From: Candidatus Saccharimonadota bacterium
Lineage (GTDB): Bacteria > Patescibacteriota > Saccharimonadia > Saccharimonadales > Saccharimonadaceae
Length of the DNA stretch: 55,197 nt
Direction of reading: 5' to 3'
NCBI GenBank assembly: GCA_030529095.1
Contig: JAUMXN010000002.1
Span: 1-55,197, forward strand
Shown piece by piece: positions 34,954-43,642 of this stretch. Both the position numbers and the translations under genes were made by a program. The notes beneath the pieces were generated by a model. That model made no database searches. It saw only the letters and a list, made by a program, of their open reading frames with translations, and was not told the DNA's origin. The number at the start of each line of letters is the position of its first letter. Position 1 is the stretch's first letter.

Positions 34954-35634
34954 ATGGAAAAGGAGGTAGAGAATATACTCTTGGTTGCCCACGAGCTAAA
35001 AGCTCCGCTCGCGGTTTTAAGACAACTCGCTCTCTCCTTTGATTTTGAAACTCCGACCAACGAGCATATCCGCTCCGAAATGGTTAGTGTGTCCGAACGC
35101 GCGATTCGCCAAGTCAATGATTTGTCCAAGATTGCCAGGCTCGAAGATGGCTTATTTGCGATGGAGCCAGTGTCGGTGCGCGCAGTTTGCGACGATGTCA
35201 CGCGTGAACTTAATTATCTTTTCCGTTACAACCAGCGCGATTTGTATGTTAAATACAAAAATCACGCCCGACTCGTTACTGCTAATCGCGACTTGCTTTA
35301 TAGTGTAGTTTATAATTTTTTGCTTAACGCCATGCATTACTCCGGCAAAGATACTCGTTCTGAATTAATCGTCAACGAAAAAGCTGGCAAAATCAGAATC
35401 AGTATTCGTGATTTTGGTCCAGCTTTGCCGATGGATGTTTGGCGCGAGATGCGCCGCGGCTGGGTTAACAAACCAACTTCGATCGCTATGCGCCCAGGCA
35501 GCTCCGGTCTCGGCCTCTACATCGCTTCTAAATTCTCGCGCTACATGAATGCCAATGTTGGCGCCATCCGCCACCGCGACGGCACTAGCTTCTTTGTAGA
35601 TTTGCCGGTTTCAACCCAGGCGAGGTTGTTCTAA
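34954..35634 (+). CDS. Soluble histidine kinase without sensor domain
   Basis: 226 residues. The protein begins almost directly with the H box VAHELKAPLAVLRQ (His about residue 13), then has the N box NFLLNAMHYS, G1 IRDFGPALP and G2 GSSGLGLYIASK of the HATPase domain. There is no membrane helix, PAS, GAF or HAMP domain, so the signal must come through a partner or directly to the kinase core. It overlaps the following receiver gene by 1 nt (TAATG), so the two form a cognate pair. Confidence 0.87.
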   Translation: MEKEVENILLVAHELKAPLAVLRQLALSFDFETPTNEHIRSEMVSVSERAIRQVNDLSKIARLEDGLFAMEPVSVRAVCDDVTRELNYLFRYNQRDLYVKYKNHARLVTANRDLLYSVVYNFLLNAMHYSGKDTRSELIVNEKAGKIRISIRDFGPALPMDVWREMRRGWVNKPTSIAMRPGSSGLGLYIASKFSRYMNANVGAIRHRDGTSFFVDLPVSTQARLF

Positions 35635-35969
35635 TGATTTTCGTGATTGACGACGACGACGTGATGGCCGAGTGCATCGCCAGGTATTGCAAGGGCCAAA
35701 AAACCCGCATTTTTTCTAACGCCATTGAAGCCATGAATGCTATCGACGACGAAAAACCAGACCTTATTTTTCTAGATATTTTACTAGACGGCCCGGATGG
35801 TTTTACTTTTTTAAACGAGCTTGCTTCGTATAATGACACGGCCAAAATCCCAATCGTAATCGTGTCATCGCTCGATTTTTCGAATCAAGATTTATCCGAA
35901 TATGGCGTGGTCGGCGTAGTAAATAAAGACACAATGCTGCCGGAGGATATCAAAAAATATGTCCAATAA
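35634..35969 (+). CDS. Stand-alone response regulator receiver
   Basis: 111 residues, a receiver domain only. Acidic pocket IDDDD near the N-terminus, phospho-acceptor Asp in FLDILLDGPDG, Ser/Thr in IVIVSS and conserved Lys in VVNKDTMLPEDI. No DNA-binding or enzymatic output domain, so the output is by protein contact, as in CheY- or Spo0F-like regulators. It is coupled to the kinase upstream and overlaps recO by 11 nt. Confidence 0.87.
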   Translation: MIFVIDDDDVMAECIARYCKGQKTRIFSNAIEAMNAIDDEKPDLIFLDILLDGPDGFTFLNELASYNDTAKIPIVIVSSLDFSNQDLSEYGVVGVVNKDTMLPEDIKKYVQ

Positions 35970-36636
35970 AGATCTTCGCACTAAAGCTTATGTGCTCCGC
36001 CGCACCAACTACGGCGAAGCGGACCGCATCCTAAATCTTCTCACCGAGCAGGGAAAAATCTCCGCCATCGCCAAGGGTGTGCGTAAAGAAAAATCCAAAC
36101 TCGCCGGCAACATTGAAATGTTTTGTTTGGTGGACTTAAACATCCACCAAGGCCGCAGCGAAATGGGTATTGTAACGAGTGCTAAAATGCTCAAATACCA
36201 CCGTAATTTAGTGACGGATTTTAACCGCATGGAACTTGCCACCATGATGCTCAAAAAAATCAGCAAAGTTTCCGAAAACTCCGACAGCCCAGACTTTTTC
36301 TCGGTTTTAGACCAAGCTTTGACCGCGCTTAACGATTTAATGAATCCGGTGCTGGTTGAGACCTGGTTTTTATTTGCCTTAGTTCGCGCCTGTGGGGAAG
36401 AAATCAATTTATATCGCGACACTAACGGCGAAAAACTTTCCGCCGACAAGCGTTACACGTGGGATAGTATCGAGGCTGGCCTCAGCGAAAATCCACACGG
36501 CGACATTGGTGCCGACGAAATAAAAATCATGCGTCTGATGCTCACTTCTAAGCTCGCCCTGGTTAGCAAAATCAAGGATTTGTCTGATAAAATCCCAGCG
36601 ATTTTGTATATCGCAAAGGCCGTCAACAAACTATAA
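35959..36636 (+). CDS. recO: DNA repair protein RecO
   Basis: 225 residues. RecO binds SSB-coated DNA and, with RecR, loads RecA at gaps. The N-terminal OB fold is clear (TKAYVLRRTNYGEADRIL, then LLTEQGKISAIAKGVRKEKS), followed by the helical domain. The zinc-binding Cys cluster of many RecO proteins is absent, which is common. It sits in an operon with a two-component pair, overlapping the receiver gene by 11 nt. Confidence 0.9.
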   Translation: MSNKDLRTKAYVLRRTNYGEADRILNLLTEQGKISAIAKGVRKEKSKLAGNIEMFCLVDLNIHQGRSEMGIVTSAKMLKYHRNLVTDFNRMELATMMLKKISKVSENSDSPDFFSVLDQALTALNDLMNPVLVETWFLFALVRACGEEINLYRDTNGEKLSADKRYTWDSIEAGLSENPHGDIGADEIKIMRLMLTSKLALVSKIKDLSDKIPAILYIAKAVNKL

Positions 36637-36642
36637 CTATGC

Positions 36643-36664
36643 TATAATCGATATAACAAAGGAG
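36643..36664 (+). promoter_or_regulatory. Promoter and ribosome binding site at 36670
   Basis: TATGCTATAAT (hexamer 36643-36648) gives a leader of about 15 nt with AAAGGAG 5 nt before the ATG. One of the leadered class. Confidence 0.7.
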
Positions 36665-36669
36665 TTATT

Positions 36670-37113
36670 ATGGCAGACAAGGCTAAAAAAAGTAGTAAGA
36701 AAAAACTGATTGCCGGAATTATTGCCGCTATTCTCGTTATTGCTTGTATCGTGGTGGCAGTGCTTCTCGTTCTCAACCGCAAGCCAGTGCTCGACGACAA
36801 TTTCTTTAAAGACGACGGCACGAAATATGTTTTAACTCAAGAAAACGGTGTTCATGGCGCCGTCAAAACCCACCAAGTGATTTATTATAATTCAGAAGAT
36901 AAAATCACCAAGATGGAAATTTATAGCGAGTATGCCGATGCCGACACCGCTGAGCTCGCCTTTGAATATGTTAAAAGCGACAAATTGAACGAAGATCAAA
37001 AATACGAACTAAGAAGCAAATACATTATTCATTATGTCGATAATTTCGACTCCGATAGAACGGCTTCTTCGTATAGAGATTGGTTTAGAGATAATATCGA
37101 GCAAGCGGAATAA
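36670..37113 (+). CDS. Membrane-anchored protein of unknown function
   Basis: 147 residues. A Lys-rich cytoplasmic start, one membrane helix (about 13-35, IAGIIAAILVIACIVVAVLLV) and an outer domain of about 110 residues that is acidic and Tyr-rich. The layout (short strand-rich start, then alternating DADTAELAFEYVKSD-type helix) resembles small lipoprotein-like domains, but no family is recognised. The helicase start codon follows its stop with no gap, so the two share an mRNA. Confidence 0.7.
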   Translation: MADKAKKSSKKKLIAGIIAAILVIACIVVAVLLVLNRKPVLDDNFFKDDGTKYVLTQENGVHGAVKTHQVIYYNSEDKITKMEIYSEYADADTAELAFEYVKSDKLNEDQKYELRSKYIIHYVDNFDSDRTASSYRDWFRDNIEQAE

Positions 37114-39096
37114 ATGGAAATTCTGCAAGGCTTAAACCCGGCGCAAAAAGAGGCGGTCGAAACTCTGGACGGCCCGCTGCTAATTTTGGCTGGCGCCGGC
37201 TCCGGCAAAACCAAAACTTTGACTCATCGCATCGCGAATTTGATTGCTCATGGCGTGAATCCATCGAATATTTTGGCTGTAACTTTCACTAATAAGGCCG
37301 CGCGTGAAATGCGTGAGCGTTTGTGGCGCCTGACCGATGGCCGAGGTGATTTGCCGCCACGTAGTTTTATGCCGTACATGGGTACCTTCCACGGAATTTG
37401 TGTAAAAATTCTTCGCATCGAAGCCGAAGCCCTAAAGCTCGATCGCAACTTTGTAATCTACGATACGGACGACCAAATTTCTCTTATTAAACGTGCCATT
37501 AAAGCTTTAAATCTTTCAGACGAAAAATCTTTGAAACCAAAATCCATCCAGTCAATTATCAGCAAGAGCAAAAACGAAGGTTTGATGCCGGATGAATACG
37601 AAGCTTCCGCGCTCTATCCAAACCAAAAACACATCGCCAAAATTTTCAAAAAATATGAAGCCGACAAAAAGAATGCTAACGCGCTCGACTTTGATGACTT
37701 GCTACTAAAAGCTCTAGAGCTTTTCGAAAACAATCCGGATATTCGTAAAAAATGGCAACAAAAATTTGAGCATATTTTGATCGACGAGTATCAGGATACC
37801 AACATGGTGCAATACCATTTAATCAAGCTCCTCGTAAACAGCCAGCGCAATCTTTGCGTGGTAGGCGACGATTGGCAGTCGATTTATTCTTGGCGTGGCG
37901 CAGACTTTACCAATATTCTACATTTCGAACGTGATTTCCCGGGCGCTAAAGTTATTAAACTCGAACAAAACTATCGCTCAACAGGGAATATTCTGGCCGC
38001 TTCACAAAAGATTATTAATGAGAACAAAACTCGCACCGACAAAACTTTGTTTACCGAAGCCGAACGTGGCGACCCAGTAGATATCGAATCGCTGCGTGAT
38101 GAAACCGAAGAAGCCAATTTTGTGGCACGTAAAATTTACGAATTGCACCGTCAGTTCCCGAACTTTTCAGACTTCGCCGTGCTTTATCGCACCAATGCAC
38201 AGTCATATACATTTGAGCGCGCATTCATTAATATGCATATTCCATACAAAATTATTGGCGGCGTGCGCTTCTATGATCGCAAAGAAGTTAAAGACGTGCT
38301 CGCGATTTTGAAAGTTTTTGTGAATGAGCGCGACCAAGTGAGCCTGGAGCGTATTGTCAAAAATGTTCTGTCTGGTATCGGTGACGCTTCGTTTAATAAA
38401 ATTATTAACGCGATGTCCGCTATGCCGGATGCCGAACCACTTAAAAACCCAGATTTACCAGAAGTCCTAAGCGGTAAGGCTAAAAATTCTTTTGTGAGAT
38501 TAACGAATTTTATCAAAATGACGCCGCCGACTTTGTCGCCAGCCGAAATTACACAAAAAATTATTTCGTATTTCGATTTTGACTCACTGCTGCGTGATGG
38601 CACGCCGCAAGGGGAAGAGCGCATCGAAAACTTGGACGTGCTCACCGGAAACGCCATGCAGTATGAAACTTTGGAAGATTTTCTTGCCGACGCATCGCTG
38701 ATGTCTTCGGCAGATGAGAGCGTATCGAATAATTCGGTGACTTTGATGACGATGCATGCAGCGAAGGGGCTAGAATTTCCGGTTGTTTTCTTAGTCGGCA
38801 TGGAAGATGGTTTGTTCCCGAGCTCCCGCGCCGAAGACGAAGCTTCGCTCGAAGAGGAGCGCCGCCTCGCCTATGTCGGCATGACTCGCGCGATGAAAAA
38901 ACTATTCTTAACCTACGCCGCTTCGCGCTTCTCGTTTGGCGGGCGTTCATATAGTATGCCTTCGAGATTTTTGTTGGAGCTTGGCTATAATCCGTACGGC
39001 TCAAACCAATATAATGATGCTTATGACGACGACAATGATGGTTTCAAAGATTACTACGACGAATTCCCGGACGACGAGTTGCCGGTTTACGAATAA
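37114..39096 (+). CDS. UvrD/PcrA-type DNA helicase
   Basis: 660 residues. Superfamily 1A 3'-5' helicase acting in nucleotide excision repair and removal of RecA filaments. All motifs are visible: AGAGSGKTKTLTHRI (I), LAVTFTNKAAREM (Ia), DEYQDTN (II), VGDDWQSIYSWRGAD (III), EQNYRST (IV), MTMHAAKGLEFPVVFLVG (V) and LAYVGMTRA (VI). The C-terminus after about 620 is acidic (YDDDNDGFKDYYDEFPDDE), not the Tudor-like PcrA tail. The name uvrD or pcrA cannot be settled from sequence. Confidence 0.93.
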   Translation: MEILQGLNPAQKEAVETLDGPLLILAGAGSGKTKTLTHRIANLIAHGVNPSNILAVTFTNKAAREMRERLWRLTDGRGDLPPRSFMPYMGTFHGICVKILRIEAEALKLDRNFVIYDTDDQISLIKRAIKALNLSDEKSLKPKSIQSIISKSKNEGLMPDEYEASALYPNQKHIAKIFKKYEADKKNANALDFDDLLLKALELFENNPDIRKKWQQKFEHILIDEYQDTNMVQYHLIKLLVNSQRNLCVVGDDWQSIYSWRGADFTNILHFERDFPGAKVIKLEQNYRSTGNILAASQKIINENKTRTDKTLFTEAERGDPVDIESLRDETEEANFVARKIYELHRQFPNFSDFAVLYRTNAQSYTFERAFINMHIPYKIIGGVRFYDRKEVKDVLAILKVFVNERDQVSLERIVKNVLSGIGDASFNKIINAMSAMPDAEPLKNPDLPEVLSGKAKNSFVRLTNFIKMTPPTLSPAEITQKIISYFDFDSLLRDGTPQGEERIENLDVLTGNAMQYETLEDFLADASLMSSADESVSNNSVTLMTMHAAKGLEFPVVFLVGMEDGLFPSSRAEDEASLEEERRLAYVGMTRAMKKLFLTYAASRFSFGGRSYSMPSRFLLELGYNPYGSNQYNDAYDDDNDGFKDYYDEFPDDELPVYE

Positions 39097-39131
39097 AAAT
39101 AATCCCCACTTTACGGCGGGGATTATTTTTT
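39095..39131. terminator. Bidirectional terminator
   Basis: AATAATCCCC/GGGGATTATT stem with A/T tracts on both sides, between the convergent helicase and dnaK genes. Confidence 0.9.
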
Positions 39132-39142
39132 AGAGTCTATAA

Positions 39143-41032
39143 TTACTCTTTGTCGACTACTTCGCCTTCTACAGCGTCATCATCGCTAGACTTTTTGTCG
39201 TCAGACTTGTCGTCGCTCTTTGGCGCTTCTTGTTGGTAGAGTTTTGCGCCAATTGGCATGATCTTATTAGAAAGTTCAGAAGCGGCGCTTTCGAATTTTT
39301 CTTTGTCAGCGTCAGCGTCTTCGAGAACTTTTTTAGCCTCTTCAACAGCCTTCTTAATAACTTCTTTGTCGTCGTCAGAGATTTTTTCTTTGTAATCTTC
39401 TGGCATTCTTTCGGCTTGGTGAATCGTAGTTTCTAGGCGGTTTTTAGCGTCGATAGTTTCGCGGCGTTTCTTGTCTTCGTCGGCGTGGAGCTCAGCTTCT
39501 TTTTGAGCTTTTTCGATATCTTCCTTACTCATGTTGCCAGAGTTTTGGATGGTGATTGATTGCTCTTTGCCAGTGCCTTTATCCTTGGCAGTAACGTTGA
39601 GAATACCATTGGCATCGAGATTGAAAGTAACTTCAATTTGCGGGATACCACGTGGGGCTGGAGCGATACCATCGAGGATGAAACGGCCGAGCGATTTGTT
39701 GTCGGCGGCAAATTCGCGCTCACCCTGGAGGACATGGATTTCTACCTGCGGCTGATTATCAGAAGCGGTAGAGAAGACTTCGGACTTACTCGTAGGAATC
39801 GTAGTATTGCGATCGATCAGTGGAGTACGGACACCACCCATGGTTTCGATACCAAGAGTGAGTGGAGTAACATCGAGAAGAAGCACGTCTTTAACATCGC
39901 CCTGGAGCACGCCACCTTGGATTGCGGCACCAACAGCCACGACTTCGTCTGGGTTTACGCCCTGCATTGGGTCTTTGCCGAAGATTGATTTAACTTTTTC
40001 AATCACGGCCGGCATACGGGTCATACCACCAACCATCACGATTTCGTCAATGTCTTTGGTGGTGAGCTTTGCGTCCTTAAGAGCTTTTTCAACTGGGCCA
40101 GAAAGGCGATCGAGGAGGTCTTTAACAAGCTCTTCGAGTTTAGCACGAGTCAAAGTGTGCTCGAAGTGCTTCGGGCCATCAGCATCGGCAGAAAGGAATG
40201 GCAAGTTGATGTCGGTTGAAGTGGAACTTGAGAGCTCTTTCTTGGCTTTTTCAGCCTCGTCTTTAACGCGTTGCATGGCGGCAGCATCGTTCTTGATGTC
40301 GATACCAGATTCTTTTTTGAATTCATCAACGAGGTAATTAACAATGATATTATCAAAGTCTTCACCGCCGAGATGGGTATCACCGTTGGTTGATTTAACT
40401 TCGAAAACGCCGTCACCAAGCTCGAGAACAGAGACATCGAAAGTACCACCACCAAGGTCAAAGACGACAATTTGTTCGTCTTTCTTGGATTCGAGACCAT
40501 AAGCTAGGGCAGCTGCGGTTGGCTCATTGATAATACGTTTGACTTCGAGGCCAGCAATTTTACCAGCATCTTTGGTGGCTTGGCGTTGAGAATCATCGAA
40601 GTAAGCCGGAACGGTAATGATAGCTTCGGTAACTTTTTCGCCAAGGAAAGCCTCGGCATCGGCTTTAATCTTTGAAAGCACCATTGCGGAGATTTCTTCT
40701 GGCGTATATTCTTTGCCATCCATCTCAACGGCTACGCCGCTACCTTTTTTGACGATTTTGTATGGGGAAATATCAAGGTCGTGTTGGACTTCCTTGTCAG
40801 TAAATTTACGACCAATCAAGCGTTTGATACCATAAATAGTATTCTTTGGGTTAGTAACACGTTGACGCTGGGCAACTTTACCAACTAGGCGCTCGCCTTT
40901 TTTCGTCACAGCAACTACTGATGGGGTGGTGCGGTCACCTTCGGCGTTAGTGATAACTTCTGGTTTACCGGCGACCATATAAGCGAAAGCAGAGTTCGTT
41001 GTACCTAGGTCAATACCAATGATTTTAGACAT
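39143..41032 (-). CDS. dnaK: Chaperone DnaK (Hsp70)
   Basis: 629 residues, full length. ATP-dependent folding chaperone. The nucleotide-binding domain begins [49 protein letters not shown] and [10 protein letters not shown] are the family signatures. The substrate-binding domain and helical lid follow, ending in an acidic tail ([13 protein letters not shown]). grpE and dnaJ are not adjacent. It has a canonical -35/-10 promoter and a CIRCE operator, so it is under HrcA-type heat-shock control. GAAAGGAG precedes the ATG. Confidence 0.98.
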   Translation of the reverse strand: MSKIIGIDLGTTNSAFAYMVAGKPEVITNAEGDRTTPSVVAVTKKGERLVGKVAQRQRVTNPKNTIYGIKRLIGRKFTDKEVQHDLDISPYKIVKKGSGVAVEMDGKEYTPEEISAMVLSKIKADAEAFLGEKVTEAIITVPAYFDDSQRQATKDAGKIAGLEVKRIINEPTAAALAYGLESKKDEQIVVFDLGGGTFDVSVLELGDGVFEVKSTNGDTHLGGEDFDNIIVNYLVDEFKKESGIDIKNDAAAMQRVKDEAEKAKKELSSSTSTDINLPFLSADADGPKHFEHTLTRAKLEELVKDLLDRLSGPVEKALKDAKLTTKDIDEIVMVGGMTRMPAVIEKVKSIFGKDPMQGVNPDEVVAVGAAIQGGVLQGDVKDVLLLDVTPLTLGIETMGGVRTPLIDRNTTIPTSKSEVFSTASDNQPQVEIHVLQGEREFAADNKSLGRFILDGIAPAPRGIPQIEVTFNLDANGILNVTAKDKGTGKEQSITIQNSGNMSKEDIEKAQKEAELHADEDKKRRETIDAKNRLETTIHQAERMPEDYKEKISDDDKEVIKKAVEEAKKVLEDADADKEKFESAASELSNKIMPIGAKLYQQEAPKSDDKSDDKKSSDDDAVEGEVVDKE

Positions 41033-41050
41033 ATTTTTTACTCCTTTCGT

Positions 41051-41077
41051 TTAGCACTCTATGTTAGTGAGTGCCAA
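41051..41077. promoter_or_regulatory. CIRCE operator (HrcA binding site)
   Basis: TTAGCACTC-N9-GAGTGCCAA, a match to the CIRCE consensus TTAGCACTC-N9-GAGTGCTAA with one mismatch. It lies in the 5' leader of dnaK. Confidence 0.92.
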
Positions 41078-41086
41078 CTTATCTCT

Positions 41087-41115
41087 ATTGTAGTCAATTA
41101 GCACTCATTTGTCAA
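41087..41115 (-). promoter_or_regulatory. Canonical housekeeping promoter of dnaK
   Basis: On the minus strand, TTGACA (41110-41115) and TACAAT (41087-41092) are separated by 17 nt. Transcription should start near 41080, just before the CIRCE element. It is the clearest -35 box in the window. Confidence 0.85.
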
Positions 41116-41124
41116 GTCTGCTAA
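41098..41124. promoter_or_regulatory. Second, degenerate CIRCE element
   Basis: A perfect left arm TTAGCACTC, 9-nt spacer and right arm GTCTGCTAA (two mismatches to GAGTGCTAA). It overlaps the -35 box and spacer of the dnaK promoter, so binding here would block polymerase directly. Confidence 0.65.
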
Positions 41125-41150
41125 TTATACATTTTTATCTTTAGTGGTGT

Positions 41151-41156
41151 TATAAT
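41151..41156 (+). promoter_or_regulatory. -10 box of ruvB, leaderless
   Basis: GTGTTATAATA with exactly 6 nt to the ATG at 41163. Confidence 0.75.
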
Positions 41157-41162
41157 AACACT

Positions 41163-42170
41163 ATGGCAATAGAGAGAATCGTAGAGCCAACCGCGGCCGA
41201 AGACGACAAAGAGGAGGCAAAAATCGAAATTAGCCTCCGTCCGACTAATTTCAAAGAATACATCGGCCAGGACAGGCTCAAAAACAATCTTAAACTCGCT
41301 ATTGACGCCGTCAAAAAACGTGACGACGGCTCTACTCTTGACCACATATTATTATATGGTCCACCAGGACTCGGCAAAACCACCATGGCGAACGTCATCG
41401 CACACGAGCTTGGGGCTGGGTTGCGCGTTACTTCTGGGCCAGCGATTGAGCGCGCCGGCGATTTAGCTTCGATTCTCACCAATCTCAAAGATGGCGACGT
41501 GCTATTTATCGATGAAATTCACCGTCTCCGCCGCGCCGTGGAAGAAGTTTTGTACTCCGCAATGGAGGATTATAAGCTCGATATCGTGATCGGCAAAGGT
41601 CCGGCTGCCCGTTCGGTGCGCCTAGATTTGCCACATTTTACCGTCATTGGCGCCACCACTCGCACCGGCTCTCTAGCCGGTCCGCTCCGCGATCGTTTTG
41701 GCATTATCCATCGTCTCGAATATTATAAAGAGCCAGAAATTGAAGAAATTATTCAGCGTACGGCCAAAATTCTCGATACTAAAATCGACAAAGAGGCCAC
41801 CAAACTTCTCGCCACTCGTTCTCGCCTAACTCCGCGTATCGCTAACCGCATTTTTAAGCGTGTGCGCGACTATGCCGACGTCAACGGTGATGGCATTATC
41901 GATACGAAGATCGCCACCGAGTCTCTTAAACTGATGGAAATCGATGATCTCGGCCTGGACCCGGCCGATCGCAACATGATGCAGCTGATGTTAGATAATT
42001 ACGGAGACCGCCCAGTCGGTCTCAATACAATCGCCGCTCTTACTGGCGACGAGGCCACCACGATCGAAGATTATTATGAACCGTATCTCTTAAAACTCGG
42101 CCTTCTAGCTCGCACTCCGCGCGGTCGCATGGTCACCGAGAAGGGTAAAGAGCATTTAAAAAATAGCTAA
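41163..42170 (+). CDS. ruvB: Holliday junction helicase RuvB
   Basis: 335 residues, full length. AAA+ motor that drives branch migration with RuvA before RuvC cuts. Walker [10 protein letters not shown], Walker B in LFIDEIHRL, sensor and arginine-finger region [19 protein letters not shown], and the C-terminal winged helix ([29 protein letters not shown]). ruvA is not adjacent and was not found in the window. Confidence 0.98.
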   Translation: MAIERIVEPTAAEDDKEEAKIEISLRPTNFKEYIGQDRLKNNLKLAIDAVKKRDDGSTLDHILLYGPPGLGKTTMANVIAHELGAGLRVTSGPAIERAGDLASILTNLKDGDVLFIDEIHRLRRAVEEVLYSAMEDYKLDIVIGKGPAARSVRLDLPHFTVIGATTRTGSLAGPLRDRFGIIHRLEYYKEPEIEEIIQRTAKILDTKIDKEATKLLATRSRLTPRIANRIFKRVRDYADVNGDGIIDTKIATESLKLMEIDDLGLDPADRNMMQLMLDNYGDRPVGLNTIAALTGDEATTIEDYYEPYLLKLGLLARTPRGRMVTEKGKEHLKNS

Positions 42171-42177
42171 ATTATGC

Positions 42178-42196
42178 TATAATCTAGGCAAAGGAG
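42178..42196 (+). promoter_or_regulatory. Promoter and ribosome binding site at 42201
   Basis: TATGCTATAAT (hexamer 42178-42183), a leader of about 12 nt and AAAGGAG 5-6 nt before the ATG. Confidence 0.7.
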
Positions 42197-42200
42197 TAAT

Positions 42201-42788
42201 ATGGACGAAAGCCTAGCCAACATCCGTCATGAACGCAGCAAAAAAGATTTTCCAGCTCTCAAACTAGAGGATGGAGAATATGTTGAATTCGCTTTTTCGC
42301 GCGCCAAAATCTGCTATCTTTTGATTTGGGGCTCTGTGCTCGGCATCGCTGTTTTAATTACCGCATTGTTCGCATTCCTATTCTTCAACCAGCCAGAAGT
42401 TAACGCTATGGGTCGCAACTTCTTGTCTTTTCTTGTGATTACTATCGTGGCTATTGCCTTTGTGGCCGGTCTCATCGCTACTAAAGTCTTTAGCTGCAAC
42501 AAGCTTTATATTACCAACCGCCGCGTCATCCAATTTGTTATGATTTCGCCAGTGGTCACGTCCAAAAACATCATCGACCTTTCTTCGATTGAAGACGCCA
42601 GCTTCCATCAAAATAGTATTATTCAAAAATTATTTAAGATTGGTACACTTCGCCTTTCTACCGTCGGCGACGAAACTACTTACACCTTGCAATATGTTGA
42701 AGCCATTGGTGGCGACGAACTCAACAGCATCACGAAATTGATTCGTAACAACAAAAACACCAAGAAAAACGAAGAAACTGAAAATTAA
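42201..42788 (+). CDS. Membrane protein with bacterial PH domain
   Basis: 195 residues. Two membrane helices (about 36-59 and 72-95) are followed by a bacterial PH-like domain (bPH2, formerly DUF304): FSCNKLYITNRRVIQFVM, KNIIDLSSIEDASF, FKIGTLRLSTVGDETTY. Such proteins are common in Gram-positive envelopes; molecular role not known. Its stop touches the stop of the convergent pilin gene. Confidence 0.8.
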   Translation: MDESLANIRHERSKKDFPALKLEDGEYVEFAFSRAKICYLLIWGSVLGIAVLITALFAFLFFNQPEVNAMGRNFLSFLVITIVAIAFVAGLIATKVFSCNKLYITNRRVIQFVMISPVVTSKNIIDLSSIEDASFHQNSIIQKLFKIGTLRLSTVGDETTYTLQYVEAIGGDELNSITKLIRNNKNTKKNEETEN

Positions 42789-43178
42789 TTAGTTGCGGTT
42801 GCGCTTGATATAAATATCTTCTTTTTCGAGTTCAGCACGGAGGATATATTCTTTGCATTTGCCTTCGGTACAGTTGGCTGGTTCGTAGAAGTAAGAAGAC
42901 CCTTCTTCGCCGAGGTTGTAGCCAAGCGGATCGGTCCAAAGAGCCGGGTCGATCACTTTGATGTTTTTCTCGGAAATTTCATCCGGGTAATAACCATGGG
43001 CTGGGTAGTAACTTTCCTCGAGGGCATAGTACATAGCGTTAATCGCTTCTTTGCGTTGCTCGTCGCGATGCATTGCGTCAACATTGGACTTTTGGACGAA
43101 AAAGAGAATGAGTAGAAGGGTGGCAAAGACCGCCACAATAACAATTTCTAAGATAGTAAAACCGCTTTTTCTTTTCAT
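42789..43178 (-). CDS. Type IV pilin-like protein
   Basis: 129 residues. The class III signal is classic: short basic leader MKRKSG, cleavage before F, then FTILEIVIV with the conserved Glu at position 5 and a hydrophobic helix (about 7-27). The globular part is small, with a C-terminal Cys pair (ANCTEGKC) that could form a disulfide loop. Processed by a prepilin peptidase and polymerised by the PilB-type ATPase (one lies at 53507). It may be a minor pilin or a pseudopilin. The -10 box (43185-43190) is 6 nt upstream. Confidence 0.85.
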   Translation of the reverse strand: MKRKSGFTILEIVIVAVFATLLLILFFVQKSNVDAMHRDEQRKEAINAMYYALEESYYPAHGYYPDEISEKNIKVIDPALWTDPLGYNLGEEGSSYFYEPANCTEGKCKEYILRAELEKEDIYIKRNRN

Positions 43179-43184
43179 GCCTTT

Positions 43185-43210
43185 ATTATATCACGGAAAT
43201 GTGCTATAAT
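43185..43210. promoter_or_regulatory. Divergent promoters of pilin and tRNA-Met
   Basis: Minus-strand TATAAT (43185-43190) is 6 nt from the pilin ATG. Plus-strand GTGCTATAAT (hexamer 43205-43210) is 10 nt before the tRNA, giving a 5' leader of about 4 nt. Confidence 0.7.
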
Positions 43211-43220
43211 GAAAAAACGT

Positions 43221-43297
43221 GGTACCGTAGCTCAGATGGTTAGAGCGTGGGACTCATAAGCCCAAGGTCACTGGTTCGATCCCAGTCGGTACTACCA
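43221..43297 (+). tRNA. tRNA-Met (anticodon CAT)
   Basis: 77-nt cloverleaf with GGTACCG/CGGTACT acceptor, GCTC/GAGC D stem, anticodon loop CTCATAA, ACTGG/CCAGT T stem with TTCGATC and an encoded CCA. CAT can mean Met or, after lysidine modification, Ile; the first pair G-U and the anticodon stem do not show the initiator pattern clearly. Confidence 0.93.
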
Positions 43298-43318
43298 TTT
43301 TTTGTTTCACAAAAAAAC

Positions 43319-43357
43319 GGTAGTACGCGGAACTTCGTAAACGGTACTACCATTTTT
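43319..43357 (+). terminator. tRNA-Met terminator built from a copy of the tRNA 3' end
   Basis: GGTAGTAC (43319-43326) pairs with GTACTACC (43344-43351), followed by ATTTTTT. The 3' arm and its T-run (CGGTACTACCATTTTTTGT) repeat the tRNA 3' end plus downstream bases at 43287-43305, and the 5' arm is its complement. Confidence 0.6.
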
Positions 43358-43365
43358 TGTTGCTT

Positions 43366-43393
43366 GAAAAAGGGCAGCCAATCCTGGCTGCCC
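43366..43393 (-). terminator. Terminator of the 65-residue gene
   Basis: GGGCAGCC-N6-GGCTGCCC perfect 8-bp stem followed on the minus strand by TTTTT. It lies 20 nt after the stop of the small gene at 43414. Confidence 0.88.
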
Positions 43394-43413
43394 GAATGAT
43401 TTTTAAGATGAGA

Positions 43414-43611
43414 TTAATCGCAAAATTCTGCTGGGTCGTTGATACTGTTGTCCTCACATGTCTGGGCGTGACTATGAGCTTTATGCTCGTCGAGTCCGCC
43501 GTATATTGCCTGGCTGTATGCTTCCGAATAAGTGTCGCTGTCGTAATCAATCCCATCGTCAACGTGGCGTCGTACTGGACGACGAATCGTCTTTGATGTA
43601 CGCTTATCCAT
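43414..43611 (-). CDS. Small acidic protein with its own transcription unit
   Basis: 65 residues; a basic start (MDKRTSKTIRRPVRRH) then an acidic, Tyr/Ser/Asp-rich body and two Cys near the end (TCEDNS, EFCD). No signal peptide or membrane helix. Signals for expression are strong: a -10 box (43672-43677), a 7-bp leader hairpin (43643-43660), a near-perfect GGAGGT ribosome binding site 7 nt before the ATG, and a terminator. This is the best Shine-Dalgarno site in the window. Family not recognised; a soluble regulatory or host-interaction peptide is possible. Confidence 0.7.
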   Translation of the reverse strand: MDKRTSKTIRRPVRRHVDDGIDYDSDTYSEAYSQAIYGGLDEHKAHSHAQTCEDNSINDPAEFCD

Positions 43612-43642
43612 GCAGAGTACCTCCTCTCCTAAAAATCATCCA

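Noticed and set aside
39230-40337. Long plus-strand frames opposite dnaK
   Set aside because: Shadow frames caused by dnaK codon bias; no start signals or domain similarity.
43221-43413. Integrated mobile element at tRNA-Met
   Set aside because: The repeats flank under 60 bp and no integrase or element gene is present; kept only as a possible scar.
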